Of a stretch of 64,000 nt of DNA, positions 44,421-53,615 are shown one piece after another. The DNA comes from Affinundibacterium nitidum (GTDB lineage Bacteria > Pseudomonadota > Gammaproteobacteria > Burkholderiales > Burkholderiaceae_D): contig NZ_JACOFZ010000004.1 in the NCBI RefSeq assembly GCF_014284155.1, positions 62,001 through 126,000 of the forward strand, given 5' to 3'. The stretch's first letter is position 1. Each line of letters starts with the position of its first letter. Under the pieces are notes generated by a model. That model had not been told where the DNA came from and searched no databases. It was given only the letters and a program-made list of their open reading frames with translations. Made by a program: the position numbers and the translations under genes.

Positions 44421-44904
44421 CATGAAACTGATGAAACTTAGTTTGCGCCAGCGGCAAAGCGGTTCGTCGCTCGTCGCCGCGATTTTTTTGTTAGTAGTGA
44501 TTGCTGGTCTAGGTGTCTTTATGCTGTCGATCTATTCTGCACAGCAACGGACTTCCAGTATGGATATACGAGGTGCTCGTGCCTACCAAGCAGCGAAGGC
44601 TGGAATTGAATGGGGTACTTATCAAATAATGGTGCAGGAGAATAGTTCGCCAGCCCTTGCGCCATATAATTGTGTCGGTGCGATGGGTACACCGGCGTTT
44701 GCCGGTAGCTTACAAGGATATATTGTCAGTGTATCTTGCAACCTGACGACGACGACTGAAGGCAGCAACACAATTCGCGTTTATCAGATAACTTCAACGG
44801 CAAGTTCTAGCGCTGCACCGGCCCCAGATTTTGTGGAACGTCAAATCACAGGGCGAATTGCTACCTGTCGAGTCGGTCCAGGAAATGCAGCGATTTGTAA
44901 TTAA
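44410..44904 (+). CDS. mshP: MSHA biogenesis protein MshP-like
   Basis: A ~164-residue PilX-like pseudopilin with one N-terminal membrane helix (SGSSLVAAIFLLVVIAGLGVF) and the sequence RGARAYQAAKAGIEWGTYQI, which is typical of MshP/PilX. Four cysteines are in the C-terminal half. The ATG at 44410 overlaps the mshO end and has AGGT five nt upstream; ATG 44422 is an alternative. A strict Glu+5 prepilin motif is absent, as in other MshP proteins. Confidence 0.83.
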   Translation: MFHSMKLMKLSLRQRQSGSSLVAAIFLLVVIAGLGVFMLSIYSAQQRTSSMDIRGARAYQAAKAGIEWGTYQIMVQENSSPALAPYNCVGAMGTPAFAGSLQGYIVSVSCNLTTTTEGSNTIRVYQITSTASSSAAPAPDFVERQITGRIATCRVGPGNAAICN

Positions 44905-44962
44905 ACGAGTTTGATGTCATGGTTAAGCCAACCTCTATTTATGTGAATGTAAAGAATCCGAA

Positions 44963-47900
44963 ATGAAATTTGCTCTTCATAGATTCCTGTCGTCTCTTGC
45001 GGTGCTAATGTTTTTTTTCGTGCACGTGAGTGCTTTCGCACAAGTCGTTGAGTTCAATAGTACAGGTGGCACCACCGCTACGAATGGTCTACATTTTTAC
45101 ATCGAAAACACGACAAAGATTCAGGTGCGCCGTCTAAATAATACGGGCCAAGTCTATAACCCTAATTCAATTCCGCCGAGTACGACGCTAGATAATGGTG
45201 TCTTTATCCGAGGGAATGGCTTGTTGTACGGTCCTTCGCATACCGTTACCACGTTCAACCCAACTGGCGGGATGTACAACACAGCGACCATCGACCCAAC
45301 AATACCTGCAAATCCTAGCTCTTCTGGCGTGCAACAATCGGCACGAAATGTTGTGGCCATCACCAATGGCCCGCAGGCGACGATCATTTGGAAGTACACG
45401 ACCCCCTTAGATTTTTTAACCGCTGAGGTGACCCTCACCATTCCCAATACCTATCCGGTTAGTGTTGCGAATCCTGTGCGCTACTTTCATGTATTTGATA
45501 CTTACCTTGGAGGAAGTGATAATGGTTGTGGTGTGAATGTGGCCGGAACGAAGCGAATTGTGGGTACATACTCTAGCCTAGGTGGAGCAACGCCATGCCC
45601 GACGAGTACGGCTTTACCGACGACCGGTACGGTAGTGGAATCATTTCGCGAGAGAACAGGAACATTCAGTAGTTATTGTGCGGCGGGGTGGAGTAGTTTC
45701 TTTATCAATGGCGGGGTGAACTGTTCTGTCCTGCAAACTACACCACTGAGTAATACGATCACGACGACCTTGCAAGATACCGGTATTGGCATCGCCTACG
45801 ATTTTACAGCACCTGGTACCTATACCTTTAGCTACGATTTCGTGATTGGTACGACCTCTGTGCCGGCATATGATCATATCGAGATTCGCCATGATGGCAG
45901 TGCGACCCTGTGCCCGGAGAATCTCGTGGTGTTGGCATGTACTTCATCCACCGTGCCTTGTCCGCCGCTAAGTATTGTGAATACCGGCACGCTCACTGGG
46001 GGCATTAATTTGGTACCTGCGGCCCCTGGAGCAAGCATAACTCCTGCCACCTTTAGCATTGGTGGTAGTGGCTCTACCGCCAACGTTACTTTGCAAGCGA
46101 CTTCAGCTTCAGCTGGAACTTATACCTTAGTCGCCACTGGCCTGAGTCAAGCACCCTTAAATGGTACTCGGTGCACCAATGCAGCCGGTACTGCGTCTTC
46201 GACATGTGATATTGCGATCACCAATACACCATGTGTCACGGGCTTTGAATGTCTCGAAACCGGTGCACCGTACAACACGCCAGTCACTGCCGTTAATCGA
46301 AATCCTCTTTATACCAAATTGGTAAATACAGATTTTAAGTTTGATGTGGTTGCAGTAGGTGTTGCTGGGGCGGTCTCTACCGCGTATGCGGGAAATGTTT
46401 TTGTTGAACTATATGACGATGCTACGGCCCCCGCGTGCACCTCAGCAATTGCATTGGCTGGTACAACTAATTCATTAACATTCGCTGCAAGCGATAATGG
46501 TCGTAAAACACTGACGGCAAATCTTAATTTAGCAAATGCCTACGGCAAATTAAGATGTCGGGTTCGTGAAAACGTGGCAACATCCCCAGTAACGGCATGC
46601 TCATCTGATAGTTTTACCGTAAGACCTACATCGATTGTGAGTGTGACTTCAAATGCAAATGCTGATGGCGGCGGCATTAGTGCCAATAGCTCGACCTTTT
46701 TCAAGACCGGAGCAAACTTCAGCCTTTCCGCCGATACTGGTATCGTTGGTTATAACGGCACTCCGAAAATTAATACTGCATTACTTGAGTGGCTAAACGT
46801 ACCAGCAACTGGCCTAGCGGCACCAGGAACTGGGACTCTAGCAGGCCTTTTTACAACGGCCGCCAATGCAGTAAACGGCAACGGCGCGTCTGGAGCCACA
46901 TTTACATATGATGAAGTTGGTTATTTCCGATTCAAGGCCCAAGGCGTATTTGACGATAGTTTCACCGCGAATTCGAACGATGCGAGCAATAATGATTGCA
47001 CCAACGACGCGTCAAATGTCTTGGTCGGTGGTAAGTACGGGTGTAAATTCGGGAATACATCCGTGACCAATCATTTTGGTCGTTTCGTGCCGGATCACCT
47101 TACGGTAAGTCCATACTCTTTTATAGAGCCTTGTACTGGTTTTACCTATATGGATCAGCCATTTTCCTTAACCGCGACTATCGAGGGACGGAACGCTGCT
47201 AACAATCGCACATTCAATTACAGCGGAATTTTTGGACGCGGCGTGGTCTCAAGCGAACTAGAAAATGCCAACAATGGTGTGGCGCTAGATTCCACACGAT
47301 TAACTACGACAACGCCGTCGTGGACTAGTGGCCGTTATCTGTATTCCGCAAGCAATTTTAGTCGACTTGCAGTGGCAGACGGTCCATACGATGCGATGGC
47401 AATTGGCGTTAATGTTACTGATCCTGATGGCATTAAATTGGTCGATCGTGACATGCAGGCGAATACGACGACTTGTACAGCTGACTCCGCAGGTACAAGT
47501 AATGGCACATGTACTGCAAAGAAAATTGCAGATACGCGCATGCGGCAGGGCAGAGTAAAACTCCTTAATGCCTATGGAAGTGAAAAACTGGCTTTGCCTC
47601 TGCCCTTGAAAATTGAATATTGGGCAGGCGTAAATGCCGGGTGGACTACTAATGCTCTCGATACAAGTTGCACCTTCCCAGTGGCCACTAATTATGCAAG
47701 CAGTTTCTCTTTTACCTTTCCGGCGGGGACGACGGCGAAGCCGAATAATTTAGCCGCCTGTGAAACTGCAGTTAGTGTGTCACCACTGAAGTTGAGTGCA
47801 CCTGGTGTTGGTAATAGTGGTTTTGCGGACATTACCCTCAATCTGGGTGCTGCAAGCGGCACTCAGTGCACTTCGGTTGGTGGGGTAGGTGGAGCTGCCG

Positions 47901-48028
47901 GAAGTTTAAGTAAACCTTGGTTGCAGTTTAATTGGACTGGTACTGGAAACACTAACCCCAAAGCAAGAGTGAATTTCGGAATTTATAAGAAAGGCAATGA
48001 ATTTATTTATTTACGTGAGGTGCATTGA
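44963..48028 (+). CDS. mshQ: MshQ-like large exported protein (DUF6701)
   Basis: A 1021-residue protein with a signal peptide (MKFALHRFLSSLAVLMFFFVHVSAFA). The mature part is rich in Thr, Ser, Gly and Asn with Ig-like beta-strand patterns. The C-terminal half resembles the MshQ/DUF6701 region (GRFVPDHLTVSPYSF, FTYMDQPFSLTATIEGRNA, RMRQGRVKLLNAYGSEKLALPLPLKIEYW). About 20 cysteines suggest multiple disulfides. It ends the minor-pilin series as in other MSHA loci. It may be a pilus-tip or surface-binding protein; this role is inferred. Confidence 0.85.
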   Translation: MKFALHRFLSSLAVLMFFFVHVSAFAQVVEFNSTGGTTATNGLHFYIENTTKIQVRRLNNTGQVYNPNSIPPSTTLDNGVFIRGNGLLYGPSHTVTTFNPTGGMYNTATIDPTIPANPSSSGVQQSARNVVAITNGPQATIIWKYTTPLDFLTAEVTLTIPNTYPVSVANPVRYFHVFDTYLGGSDNGCGVNVAGTKRIVGTYSSLGGATPCPTSTALPTTGTVVESFRERTGTFSSYCAAGWSSFFINGGVNCSVLQTTPLSNTITTTLQDTGIGIAYDFTAPGTYTFSYDFVIGTTSVPAYDHIEIRHDGSATLCPENLVVLACTSSTVPCPPLSIVNTGTLTGGINLVPAAPGASITPATFSIGGSGSTANVTLQATSASAGTYTLVATGLSQAPLNGTRCTNAAGTASSTCDIAITNTPCVTGFECLETGAPYNTPVTAVNRNPLYTKLVNTDFKFDVVAVGVAGAVSTAYAGNVFVELYDDATAPACTSAIALAGTTNSLTFAASDNGRKTLTANLNLANAYGKLRCRVRENVATSPVTACSSDSFTVRPTSIVSVTSNANADGGGISANSSTFFKTGANFSLSADTGIVGYNGTPKINTALLEWLNVPATGLAAPGTGTLAGLFTTAANAVNGNGASGATFTYDEVGYFRFKAQGVFDDSFTANSNDASNNDCTNDASNVLVGGKYGCKFGNTSVTNHFGRFVPDHLTVSPYSFIEPCTGFTYMDQPFSLTATIEGRNAANNRTFNYSGIFGRGVVSSELENANNGVALDSTRLTTTTPSWTSGRYLYSASNFSRLAVADGPYDAMAIGVNVTDPDGIKLVDRDMQANTTTCTADSAGTSNGTCTAKKIADTRMRQGRVKLLNAYGSEKLALPLPLKIEYWAGVNAGWTTNALDTSCTFPVATNYASSFSFTFPAGTTAKPNNLAACETAVSVSPLKLSAPGVGNSGFADITLNLGAASGTQCTSVGGVGGAAGSLSKPWLQFNWTGTGNTNPKARVNFGIYKKGNEFIYLREVH

Positions 48029-48142
48029 ATTTTCGGTGCAGTGACTTGAAACGTTACGAAGACCACAATTTGGCGAAGAATCATTGACAATCAGCACTTA
48101 TTATCTTAACGTCAAGCAAGATCAGTAAATTGGATTTTATGC

Positions 48143-49093
48143 ATGAGATTTTTCTCAAAGAATAAGAAAAACATCGACGTCATGGCGATTAGTATCGCGC
48201 AAGACGGTCTTTACTCCGCCGTTATTCGACGCGAACCTGTCGGCCGGCCCGTTTTGGAGTTTCTTTCTTTTTACCCTTTAGCAGGGTTGGGCATTCCAGT
48301 TTTGCTTGAGCGCCTCGCTAAAGAGTCTCCTGCGCGAGAAAGACGCCGTTCCTTATGCTTGCAACAGGGCGATTATCAGGTTCTCGCATTGGATGCGATG
48401 AATGTCCCAAGTAACGAACTCAAAGGGGCGTTGCAGTGGCGGATCAAGGAGATGGTAGATTTTCCAGTAGCAGAGGCAACGATAGATTATTTACATGTTC
48501 CAGGTGATGTCAGTGCAGGGGGGCGCAATCAATCTTTGTTGGTAATAGTCGCCAAGAATCAACTAATTCAGCAGCAGCAAAATCTATTTCAGAATGCAAA
48601 GTTGCCACTTTCTTTCATCGATATTCCAGAGGCGGCGCAGAGAAATATATCTACATGTTTAGAAGTTGCAGGACGTGGCTTAGCAATGCTTTCCTTTGAT
48701 CAAAATGGAGGGCTATTGACTGTCACGTTTGGCGGTGAACTTTATTTGTCGCGGAGATTAGATCTCAATTTGGATCAACTTAATCAGCAGGATGATGAAG
48801 GTCAACGTGCAGTGTTTGAACGTGTATCACTTGAACTGCAGCGATCACTCGATCATTTTGATCGACAGCACAACTATATTACGACAGCAAAGCTAGTGAT
48901 TAGCCCTTTGGGCAAAGTTGCTCATGCATTGCAAGCTTTTCTAGCGGCAAATTTATATATGCCAGTAGAGGTCATGGACCTCGGCGATGTGATCGAATTG
49001 GCAAAGGTTCCTGAGTTGAAAGAATCAGTTCAACAGCAAAAATTCTTTGGCATTATTGGTGCTGCGCTCAGAACTGAAGTAGGTGACGCATGA
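48143..49093 (+). CDS. mshI: MSHA biogenesis protein MshI (PilM-like)
   Basis: A 316-residue cytoplasmic actin-fold (PilM-like) protein of the pilus alignment complex. The N-terminal segment IDVMAISIAQDGLYSAVI and ELKGALQWRIKEMVDFPVAEATIDYLHVP are MshI features. Its stop overlaps the next gene by 4 bp (ATGA). It starts the assembly-gene half of the cluster, about 115 bp after mshQ. Confidence 0.88.
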   Translation: MRFFSKNKKNIDVMAISIAQDGLYSAVIRREPVGRPVLEFLSFYPLAGLGIPVLLERLAKESPARERRRSLCLQQGDYQVLALDAMNVPSNELKGALQWRIKEMVDFPVAEATIDYLHVPGDVSAGGRNQSLLVIVAKNQLIQQQQNLFQNAKLPLSFIDIPEAAQRNISTCLEVAGRGLAMLSFDQNGGLLTVTFGGELYLSRRLDLNLDQLNQQDDEGQRAVFERVSLELQRSLDHFDRQHNYITTAKLVISPLGKVAHALQAFLAANLYMPVEVMDLGDVIELAKVPELKESVQQQKFFGIIGAALRTEVGDA

Positions 49094-49764
49094 GCCAGCA
49101 AATTAATCTTTTTAACCCGGCCTTCGTTAAGAAAAAGAGTCTGTTGACTTCTGCGACGTTGGTGGGCCTACTAGTATTCTCTATTTTGATCTTGGGGGGG
49201 CTCGGGGGCTGGTTATCCAATACGACGGTAAAACTGAAAGCGAATGAAGCCGAGCGGCAGCAACAGTTGACGCTCCTGCAGAATCAGCTTCAGGTTGCTC
49301 AAGCCAATATAAAGCCAAAAAAGGAAGATCCAAAGTTAATTGAGGAGCTAGAACAACTTCGTTCTTCATTGGCTGATCGAGATCGAGTAGAGACGATTTT
49401 GAGTAATAATAAATTGGGTAATACACTTGGTTATTCTGAGTATTTGAGCGCCTTTGCAAGGCAAATACCGACGGGAGTATGGATTACGGGCTTTCACCTT
49501 CAAGGTGCGGGCGATGAGATCAGCTTAACAGGACGAGCGATTTCGCCAGAGCAGGTTCCCAATTTTGTAAATCAACTTAAGCGCGAAAAAATTATGCAAG
49601 GTAAGACATTTTCTGCCTTAAGCATGCAAAGACCGTTAATCGATAATACGAACTCAAATAAGTCCGGTGAGAATAAACCTGCTGAATTAGCGCCCTATGT
49701 TGAATTTGAGTTGCATTCAGCTGAACAAAAAGAAAAAAAAGATAGTGCAGGAAAGATGCCATGA
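49090..49764 (+). CDS. MSHA biogenesis protein, PilN-like (MshI2)
   Basis: A 224-residue bitopic protein starting SQQINLFNPAF, with one membrane helix at about 19-41, a periplasmic coiled coil and a PilN-like domain (IPTGVWITGFHLQGAGDEISLTG). It belongs to the PilN/Fimbrial assembly family and matches the second MshI gene of other MSHA loci. It overlaps both neighbours by 4 bp, so mshI, this gene and mshJ are tightly coupled. Confidence 0.85.
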   Translation: MSQQINLFNPAFVKKKSLLTSATLVGLLVFSILILGGLGGWLSNTTVKLKANEAERQQQLTLLQNQLQVAQANIKPKKEDPKLIEELEQLRSSLADRDRVETILSNNKLGNTLGYSEYLSAFARQIPTGVWITGFHLQGAGDEISLTGRAISPEQVPNFVNQLKREKIMQGKTFSALSMQRPLIDNTNSNKSGENKPAELAPYVEFELHSAEQKEKKDSAGKMP

Positions 49765-50477
49765 AATTCGATTGGAAATATATTGCGAATAAGATCGATA
49801 GTCGCCCCGAACGGGAGCGGGGATTGTTGTTCGCTGTAGTACTAGCAATTGTGGTGCTCTTAGGAATGAATTTTGTCGTTTCCCCCTTGCTTAGACAGCA
49901 AAAGGACTTAAACGCGAAGATACAACAACATCTTACAATGACGCAGTCGATGACTGAGCAGTTGAATGCTTTGCAGATCGCACAAAATGTAGATGTCGAT
50001 GCGAATTTGAAGCAGAAAATTCAAGAGTACAGAACACTATTAGAAACCAAAGATCAGACGCTTTCTCAATTCCAGAAGAGTTTGGTGCCGTCAGCAAAAA
50101 TTGATTACCTGCTAGAGAGTATTCTAAAAAGAAATAAAAATTTAAGGCTTATTTCACTGAGGACCCTATCTGTCGTGGACCTCATGAACGACACTGCTTT
50201 GGTAATGCCAATGACTGTCGCATCAAACGCATCTGCAAGCTTGGATGAGGACGTAAAGAAAGCTGCTCTTGAACAGCGTGGTTTGTTTAAGCATGAAGTT
50301 GAAATTGTCGTTGAAGGCGGTTACCTCGATATGCTCGCATACATGCAAAGTTTGGAGTCAATGCCAGAGCGAGTGTACTGGAGTCGTAGTGATTTGAGCG
50401 TACTCGAATATCCAAAATCACGGCTCAGCTTGCGCGTGTTTACACTGAGCCTTGAGAGAAAGTGGCTGCAGTTATGA
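49761..50477 (+). CDS. mshJ: MSHA biogenesis protein MshJ (PilO-like)
   Basis: A 238-residue inner-membrane protein with an N-terminal helix at about 22-45 (GLLFAVVLAIVVLLGMNFVVSPLL), a coiled coil and a C-terminal PilO-like fold (VEIVVEGGYLDMLAYMQSLE, ERVYWSRSDLSV). It links the PilN-like protein with the outer-membrane secretin. It overlaps mshK by 4 bp. Confidence 0.87.
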   Translation: MKFDWKYIANKIDSRPERERGLLFAVVLAIVVLLGMNFVVSPLLRQQKDLNAKIQQHLTMTQSMTEQLNALQIAQNVDVDANLKQKIQEYRTLLETKDQTLSQFQKSLVPSAKIDYLLESILKRNKNLRLISLRTLSVVDLMNDTALVMPMTVASNASASLDEDVKKAALEQRGLFKHEVEIVVEGGYLDMLAYMQSLESMPERVYWSRSDLSVLEYPKSRLSLRVFTLSLERKWLQL

Positions 50478-50824
50478 TGAATCGGCATATTTCGTTGAGC
50501 CTGTTTATTTTGGGATTGGTTGCACCCGCTGTTGTGCCTGCACAGGAATTGCGAGACCCAACACGTCCGCCAACTTTGAATCTGAGTGGGCCGGATATTG
50601 ACGTGGCACCACAACCTGTTCTGCAGTCAGTATTGATCGGTCCTAATAGAAAGTTTGCAATTATTGACGGTAAGACTGTGAAGTTAAATGGTAAATTTGG
50701 AGATTATGTCCTAATTAAATTGACTGAGACTGAGGCCGTATTAAAGCGAGGAAGAGAATTACAAACCTTGAAGTTGTTCCCAGATATTGAAAAGAAAAGC
50801 CTGAGGAACCCTCAAAACAAATGA
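50474..50824 (+). CDS. mshK: MSHA biogenesis protein MshK (PilP-like)
   Basis: A 116-residue exported protein with signal peptide MNRHISLSLFILGLVAPAVVPA and a PilP/GspC-type homology domain (LRDPTRPP, QSVLIGPNRKFAIIDGKTVKLNGKF). It connects the inner-membrane complex to the MshL secretin. The ATG at 50474 overlaps the mshJ stop in an ATGA junction. Confidence 0.85.
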   Translation: MMNRHISLSLFILGLVAPAVVPAQELRDPTRPPTLNLSGPDIDVAPQPVLQSVLIGPNRKFAIIDGKTVKLNGKFGDYVLIKLTETEAVLKRGRELQTLKLFPDIEKKSLRNPQNK

Positions 50825-50873
50825 ATTGGCGAACTGCTCTCGTATGCATGAGTCGGTAAAAAAAGGTTGGAAA

Positions 50874-52619
50874 ATGAAAAAGTTATCTATATCAGTTCTA
50901 CTGGTGGTGGGTATTTCTGGATGTGCGATGCCACCTTCGCGCCAGGAAACCTATGACCTGATTAAAAGTGAAATGAGCAAAGCGTCGTCGCAGAAAGTCA
51001 AAGCGGCCGATGCTGAAGCTGTGTCCGCTTCTTTGCTTCCCGCGCTGAAAACAGATTTACCACCAGTAAGAAAGCCTTTGGAAGAACGTTTCAATCTCAA
51101 TTTCAGTAATGCGCCAGCGAGTCAATTCTTTATGGGGATCGTGGCGGGAACACCATACAACATGTTGGTACATCCTGACGTCTCCGGAAATATCTCTGCC
51201 AATCTAAAAGATGTGACTTTGTTCGAAGCACTTGATGCTATCCGAGAGTTGTACGGTTACGAATACCGCGTTGAAGGTACCAGAATTTACGTCAAGCCTT
51301 TGACCATGCAAACACGAGTTTTCCAAATTAATTATTTAGCCTCCGTACGTAAAGGTACTTCCGACATTCGCGTCACATCTGGTTCTGTGGCAGATGTGGT
51401 TAATTCGCAAGGCGGCAATAATGGTAGCCAGAATGGGCAAGGAAATTCTGATTTGAACAATAATGCAGGGGGAAATGGTGGTGGGGGGAATCGCCAGCCT
51501 GTGAGTTCCAGTAAGATCAATACTAGTTCGAATAGTGATTTCTGGTCTGAGTTAAAAGCGTCGTTGGACATTCTTGTCGGGAGCGGACAAGATGGCAAAC
51601 AAGTAGTGATCAATCCTCAATCAGGTGTGGTCGTGGTAAGAGCAATGTCTGACGAGATTAGAAACGTAGCCGCCTATCTCAAGGCTACCCAACTGTCGGT
51701 CGATCGACAAGTTATCCTAGAAGCAAAAATTCTCGAAGTTGAGTTAAGTGACGAATATCAAACTGGGATTAACTGGGCATCGTTCGCTTCACTGAAGTCA
51801 TCTCCTGATAGTGCCGCATCCCTTGGCTTTATCTCGCGCGGCACGAATCTTAGTACAACTAGGTTGACCGCCGATGATACCGGTATCACCGCAACTACCG
51901 GACTGAGTCTAGGTGCAGCATCAAAAGCAGCGGGATCTTTATTCGGCCTTGCTTTCCAAACTTCGAATTTTTCTGCACTGCTTTCTTTCCTTGAGTCTCA
52001 GGGTAACGTGCATGTCTTGTCTAGCCCAAGAATTGCAACTTTGAACAACCAAAAAGCCGTGCTAAAGGTCGGTAAAGATGAGTTCTTTGTAACGAATTTG
52101 AAGTCAACTCCAGGAACTACAAGCACGGCAGGAAACACCGCACCAACAGTGAGTGTGGACGTAATGCCATTCTTTTCTGGAGTGGCTTTGGACGTGACGC
52201 CGCAAATCGATGATAGTGGCAATATCCTTCTGCATGTCCATCCATCTGTGAGTAAGGTATCGACGATAGAAAAAACTGTGAATGCTGGGACGGCAGGTAC
52301 CATAGTTTTGCCACTTGCTTCGAGTGATGTTTCAGAGACGGATAGCGTGGTTCGTGGGCAAAACGGGCGCATTGTGGCCATCGGCGGTTTGATGCGCCAG
52401 GCGAATGTGAACGACCGTTCACAGATTCCAGGAGCTGGTGAGGTGCCAATCTTGGGTGGGTTGTTCAGAAATACGAAGCAGGTATCACAAAAACGTGAGC
52501 TTGTAATCTTGATTCGACCAACTATCGTCGACGGTGATCATGGCTGGGATCAAGACCTTGTTGAAAGCCAAAAGCGAATTGAAGACATGACTCCGCGCAC
52601 TAGATTTGAAAAGAAATAG
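50874..52619 (+). CDS. mshL: MSHA secretin MshL
   Basis: A 581-residue lipoprotein secretin with lipobox GISGC (Cys ~18) after a short signal peptide. N-terminal STN/N-domains (FNLNFSNAPASQFFMGIVAG, YRVEGTRIYVKPL) are followed by a Gly/Asn/Ser-rich linker (about 185-215, GGNNGSQNGQG). The C-terminal secretin barrel has GNVHVLSSPRIATLNNQKAVLKVG and VPILGGLFRNTKQ. The start with AAGG upstream is 50874; an in-frame TTG at 50826 adds non-signal residues. It forms the outer-membrane exit pore. Confidence 0.94.
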   Translation: MKKLSISVLLVVGISGCAMPPSRQETYDLIKSEMSKASSQKVKAADAEAVSASLLPALKTDLPPVRKPLEERFNLNFSNAPASQFFMGIVAGTPYNMLVHPDVSGNISANLKDVTLFEALDAIRELYGYEYRVEGTRIYVKPLTMQTRVFQINYLASVRKGTSDIRVTSGSVADVVNSQGGNNGSQNGQGNSDLNNNAGGNGGGGNRQPVSSSKINTSSNSDFWSELKASLDILVGSGQDGKQVVINPQSGVVVVRAMSDEIRNVAAYLKATQLSVDRQVILEAKILEVELSDEYQTGINWASFASLKSSPDSAASLGFISRGTNLSTTRLTADDTGITATTGLSLGAASKAAGSLFGLAFQTSNFSALLSFLESQGNVHVLSSPRIATLNNQKAVLKVGKDEFFVTNLKSTPGTTSTAGNTAPTVSVDVMPFFSGVALDVTPQIDDSGNILLHVHPSVSKVSTIEKTVNAGTAGTIVLPLASSDVSETDSVVRGQNGRIVAIGGLMRQANVNDRSQIPGAGEVPILGGLFRNTKQVSQKRELVILIRPTIVDGDHGWDQDLVESQKRIEDMTPRTRFEKK

Positions 52620-52709
52620 AGCGGTATGCAGATTGTTTCCATGTATTTTGGGCGTCAATTCACAAACTGGTTTGCGCCCTTAGTTTCGATCAATTGAGTT
52701 GGGATCGCT

Positions 52710-53606
52710 ATGTATCAATCCCATTTCGGGTTGCATGACGTACCGTTTGGTATCACGCCAGACACCAGTTTCTTTTTTTCTTTCGGTAGCCATCGTGAGG
52801 CGTTGAATACGCTAATGATTGCCGCAAAAAGTGGGGAAGGGTTTATCAAGATCACAGGTGAAGTCGGAACCGGTAAGACTCTGCTCTGCCGGCAATTCTT
52901 GAAGTCTCTTGGCGATGACTTTGTGACCGCCTATATTCCCAACCCATTTCTTGAACCTCGCACATTGTTGTTGAGCCTTGCAGATGATCTGGGTATCCCT
53001 CATGAAAAAGGTGCGGAACAGCACGAAGTTTTGAAGGCCATCAATCAACGATTGTTGGAGTATGCAAAAAATGGCAAACGCGTTCTGTTGTGTATCGATG
53101 AGGCGCAAGCTTTACCAATCGAAACCTTAGAGGCAATTCGTTTGTTGAGCAATCTCGAAACCGAGAAGCGTAAGCTATTGCAAATCGTTTTATTCGGGCA
53201 GCCAGAATTAGATCGACGACTCGATCGTGATGATATTCGTCAACTTGCTCAGCGTATCAGTTTTCATTATCGTTTGCGTCCACTAAACCTGGATGAGACC
53301 TCGTTTTATCTGACTCATCGATTGCGCGTTGCTGGTTACGGTGATGTAAGATTGTTTAGCTCCTTTGCGATTTTATTGTTGTGGTTAGGCAGTGCGGGCA
53401 TACCACGGATGACCAACATACTTGCTAATAAAGCGATGATGCTTGCCTACGGAGCTGGGCGCAAAACTGTGTCTGCACGACAGGTTTTTTCTGCATTGAG
53501 AGATACCCAGGCTGCACCATTTTTTAAGAAGATAACTACAATGGGGTCGTATTTGGCGTTGACGATTGGCGCACTTGTTCTTAGCTATTTATTTGTTGTG
53601 AAGTGA
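52710..53606 (+). CDS. mshM: MSHA biogenesis protein MshM (ExeA-like ATPase)
   Basis: A 298-residue AAA ATPase of the ExeA/GspA type with Walker A GEVGTGKTLLC at about 51-61, Walker B VLLCIDEAQALP, and a C-terminal membrane helix at about 274-296. ExeA-like proteins help secretin assembly, often through peptidoglycan binding; no PG-binding domain is seen here. Start ATG lies about 90 bp after mshL. Confidence 0.88.
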   Translation: MYQSHFGLHDVPFGITPDTSFFFSFGSHREALNTLMIAAKSGEGFIKITGEVGTGKTLLCRQFLKSLGDDFVTAYIPNPFLEPRTLLLSLADDLGIPHEKGAEQHEVLKAINQRLLEYAKNGKRVLLCIDEAQALPIETLEAIRLLSNLETEKRKLLQIVLFGQPELDRRLDRDDIRQLAQRISFHYRLRPLNLDETSFYLTHRLRVAGYGDVRLFSSFAILLLWLGSAGIPRMTNILANKAMMLAYGAGRKTVSARQVFSALRDTQAAPFFKKITTMGSYLALTIGALVLSYLFVVK

Positions 53607-53615
53607 TATGACGCG

